A DNA stretch of 32,232 bases, from NCBI GenBank assembly GCA_900095095.1, contig FMBT01000134.1, positions 1 through 32,232 of the forward strand. Direction: 5' to 3'. The DNA comes from Fragilariopsis cylindrus CCMP1102 (taxonomy: Eukaryota > Bacillariophyta > Bacillariophyceae > Bacillariales > Bacillariaceae). Each line of letters starts with the position of its first letter. Position 1 is the stretch's first letter. Shown here piece after piece: positions 29,041 to 32,232 of this stretch. A program made the position numbers and the translations under genes. The notes under the pieces were generated by a model. It was not told the DNA's origin and made no database searches. It worked only from the letters and a program-made list of their open reading frames with translations.

Positions 29041-32000
29041 TTACATCAAAAAGAAGTAGTGCTTTCGAACAAGATAGTACACCACTAAAGTTGTAATTAA
29101 AATTGGCATCAATAAAGAATTCAAAATATCAACATTGATTTCTCGTTGAGACAAAACAATCGAAGCGATGTACAAATTCGCAAATAGCTGGGAAAACAAT
29201 GATACGAACGTAACAATAGTTCCCAAGTTAATCACGATATTTTGCAAGTTCGGAGGTGATACCTTGCTGAGCATAGAACGCGATGCTACTCCTAATGATC
29301 GCAAGGCCGTAAACGTAATGATGAAGCCGATGGAGTACTGCGCAACTCCTAACATCCAATCATATTGGTGATGTCGATTACTGCTATCTTCTTTGAATAG
29401 ATTGTGTATGTTGGGTATGAGAGCGAATAGAGACCCCCAGTTTACCATTACAAGCACTCCTAGTCCAAGTAAAAATATACTCCGCTGAAATTTTAAGTTT
29501 ACCATATGAGGGAAAAGTGAGACCATGGACAATAGTTGACTTAAAATCATTAGAAGCAATCAAAACAAACTTACCTTGACTGTCGACCGTTCCTCGTATC
29601 TTCTTGTAATTTGTTCGCATGCGTAATCCATTGGTAAAAGCATCACCGACAGTGAGGCTAGAAACAGACCAGTGACTGACCCTCTCCATTGGAAATAACA
29701 TTTGGTGATAAGGGCACAAGAAGAAAACAGAACTTCCTGCGCAAATACGGTGCATACAATTAAAACTAGAGAAACGGGGATAGCTATGCTGTACAACATT
29801 AATTTGCGAATCCTCTTGGTGAAGGTTCTGATCCTTCGTTTACGTTTTCGACTTGGACCCCTCAATCCGGCACCCGTTCGACTATCGCTTGGGCTTTCTG
29901 ATGGAAGTAATGTTTCGACTTCTTTGTAGTTTCCTTCAACACTGATCTCTCTCAGTTTTGAAGACTTTTGAAATAATAGGCCCGTCTCTTCTGTAGATGA
30001 ATCCGAACTGTCCACTTCTTCGTTAGCATATCCCTCAAAATCAGAAGTGCTCTCGTCACTTGTCTCTTTCTTCCTGGCGTCATAGGCAATATCTACCTTC
30101 CATCCAAAAACGATATAAACGAGATATATTAACCAAAGAAGCACCATGAACCAGTTTGCAGCAGTCAGTCGCTGAACTTGAGTGATGTTTGGGCTATTAT
30201 GTGCATTTCCCGATGCCACCATATCCAGTAAGGAGGTTGGACGCATAGACGGCTCATAGGTTTCCATAACAAGCGCACTACCAATTATATTTGGTGCGTG
30301 ACTCTTTGCTGGGTTGTCGAAATCAGTAGATGAAGGGAAGAAACTTCTAGCTGGATTCGATTCGAAATTATCGTTAGAAAAGGGAGACAAGGCCGAACCA
30401 GGGCCGTAACTTACACTAAGTGCAACTGGTGGTTCTTGTGACAGCCTCGGTTCCTTGATTGTAGGTAATGCTGATGGATCGCCAGTTGTCGATATCGATG
30501 GAGATTGGGATGGTATATATATTGATGTTTCGATATTACCTGAAGGTGACGGTGTTGGAATACTTGTTGGTTGTCCAGTTGGCTTGTTTGGAGATACTAT
30601 CACTGGTGTTGTTGATGGACTGTCAGTGGTATCACCTGAAGGTGATGACGTTGGAATACCTTTCGCTTGGCTTGTCGTAGGAGCGAATGTAGCATATACT
30701 GTCGATGCTGACCCGTTGACCATGTACTGTGACTGTTTGAATGGTGCTGTTGGTTCTGAAGTGGGAAGTTCCATATTTGTCTCGTCATAAAGCAGCTTTC
30801 TACCTCGTCCTAAACTATTCTCATCTTCTACAGTAGACCCTAGATTGAATTCTGATCCTGTGGTTATCAACCTTCCAGCTAAAGAGCCTATTAAAAGTCC
30901 AAATATTTGTCCTGTCACTTGCAATTGCATCAAACGAGCACTTTCGGCTACGATTAAACAAACAGGAATGAAACATATCACAAATTGACGATGTACTATT
31001 TCTGCTGCGGCAAAACCCATGAGGAATCTTCCCAAAATCTAACGGGAGAGAAGGAGTTAAGCAGACTGTTAGAAACTTCCAATAACAGGCGAATATCATG
31101 TAAGGAAAAAACAATTATTGCTTACCATTAAAGAGATGGAATTATTTTCAATTCCATAAACCTGCACAATATTCCCAACGATAGCAATCAAACATGAACA
31201 TATAAGCAGGTAGCGAAAGAGTGCTATATTCTCGCTGTTTGTTTGTTTACTCGTGGTATACTCAGAAAGAATATGGCAGTGTATTGCAGCAACAATTATA
31301 GCAGAAAAAATAGGGGCTCCGATGATGAGAGCCGAGTAAGCAATGCTATCATCCGATTCCAATGCTAAGGTCACTGAAGTAGGATGCGAGATAAAATAGT
31401 TTGCCTAGAATGGAAGATGTTGTGAGAAGAAGTCAGCGGTGATAAAGTACTATTTTCTTTTCGAGTACTTACATTGTATAGAAACAGTGACAGCCGATTT
31501 GCTCGTAATATGGAGGGAGGAAGGTCCGTAAATCGACTTATGCGTAGGAAAATTGACGGAGGTAAACCAGTTCCTTCAAGATGTAACCTTGAATGTATAC
31601 CTTCTGATTTCGGAGGCAAAATGCCCAATGCGTTGGACACAATGGACTCCTTTTCGTGGACTGCTCTTGGGTTTATCTTTAAGGGAGTTGGTGACCCAGA
31701 AGAGGGTAGAATGAGAGCAACAGCCAAGGATGAAGTCATCACGCTCGCTATAGATGCCTTTCGCCAATGACCACATTTCAGACCCTCGTAGATAGCAGAT
31801 GTATCTAATAATAAGGCAGCATCAGGATTGTACGAAAGTAAAACGTCGAGTGTATCTCTAGAGCAGCCGTCGAGTCCTTCTCCAATTATCGCTTGACCTG
31901 TGAACGCTAGTGTTGACCGACTCAAGTAGCTTGAGAAGGGGTTCGACTTGATTCGCGAGGCTTCCCGAAGAGCAGCCTGTTTTATCGTGGTTTTGCGTAA

Positions 32001-32232
32001 GTTTGATGCGCAAAAGACACTGGATAAGTTCCGTATGAAAAGTGGCTAGACTAACAGGTATTTACACAGAATATATTGCTAATATCGAGGAATACAGAGC
32101 AACACATTTACTTTTACTTACTATAGACAAAACGGCATATCTGAGTCTTGACAGGGACAAGCCCGATGTTGTAGACGGAGGTCCTGCGCCGTGCTCGTCG
32201 TCGGATCCATATATATCGTGATCCTGCAACAG
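29041..32232 (-). CDS. SPX-MFS / MFSD8-like transporter, vacuolar phosphate transporter group (5' end off right edge)
   Basis: Minus-strand exons: 32232-32122 (partial), 32045-31473, 31404-31126, 31038-29575 and 29484-29041. Introns are 76, 68, 87 and 90 nt, all phase 0. The N-terminal ~230 residues visible are a polar linker. Membrane segments then follow the plan of plant PHT5/VPT and MFSD8 proteins: ANYFISHPTSVTLALESDD, GRFLMGFAAAEIVHRQFVIC and LVAESARLMQLQVTGQIFGL, and late in the protein GVASRSMLSKVSPPNLQN. A ~230-residue Pro/Thr/Ser loop (PTSSPSGDTTDSPSTTP and similar) is inserted after the first four or so spans. An acidic then basic cytosolic loop ends in RKRKRRIR. The SPX domain, if present, would lie beyond the edge. 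PHT5 members move phosphate across the vacuolar membrane; that role is inferred. Confidence 0.78.

Noticed and set aside
1..32232. tRNA, rRNA, CRISPR array or bacterial operon
   Set aside because: No cloverleaf-like tRNA, rRNA core sequence or regularly spaced repeats were recognised by eye; microsatellites lack unique spacers. A tRNAscan-SE or Infernal run would be decisive.

Overview
This window is nuclear DNA of a photosynthetic stramenopile, most likely a diatom. Genes are split by GT-AG introns. Six deduced proteins begin with a signal peptide followed by a phenylalanine motif (LALAF|P, CDAF|Q, VTAF|V, ISAF|S, VVSF|Q, VTAF|G) of the kind that opens the bipartite plastid presequence of red-lineage (secondary) plastids. 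One of these also carries a twin-arginine thylakoid signal. A transporter loop is built from PTSxPS-like repeats common in diatom surface proteins. The species cannot be named from the sequence.

Layout. 1-1877 (-): 5' part of a low-complexity protein that runs off the left edge. 2800-6053 (+): a very long coiled-coil protein with a C-terminal membrane anchor, a 21-nt first exon and an internal reading-frame break. 6054-9583: gene-poor stretch holding a decayed piggyBac-type transposase on the minus strand. 9584-10669 (+): a low-molecular-weight phosphotyrosine-phosphatase-like protein lacking the catalytic cysteine. 11683-12831 (-): a mitochondrial carrier resembling the thiamine pyrophosphate carrier. 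13602-15221 (+): a branched-chain aminotransferase with a plastid presequence, two exons. 15717-16237 (-): small plastid-targeted coiled-coil protein with a 1-nt frame break. 16585-17928 (+): Rossmann-fold epimerase/SDR protein, two exons. 18073-19614 (-): thylakoid-lumen protein with a Tat signal. 20134-21281 (+): Golgi-type PC-esterase/TBL-like enzyme, frame broken by one base in an A-run. 21787-22811 (-): ABHD17-like serine hydrolase, two exons. 23128-23441 (+): candidate 60-residue spliced gene. 23451-26127 (-): five-exon soluble-transhydrogenase-like flavoprotein with a plastid presequence. 26707-28851 (+): MFS_5 (MOT2/MFSD5-like) transporter, two exons. 29041-32232 (-): five exons of an SPX-MFS/MFSD8-like transporter cut by the right edge.

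The genes do not form one pathway. Several belong to plastid metabolism (branched-chain amino acids, NAD(P)H balance, thylakoid lumen) or to membrane transport. The neighbours alternate strand almost perfectly (-, +, -, +...), so start regions are shared by divergent pairs and 3' ends face each other. Three genes are each interrupted by an apparent 1-nt frame shift with clearly coding sequence on both sides. That points to assembly indels or recent lesions and should be resolved before function is assigned. No rRNA, tRNA, CRISPR array or prokaryotic operon signal was recognised.
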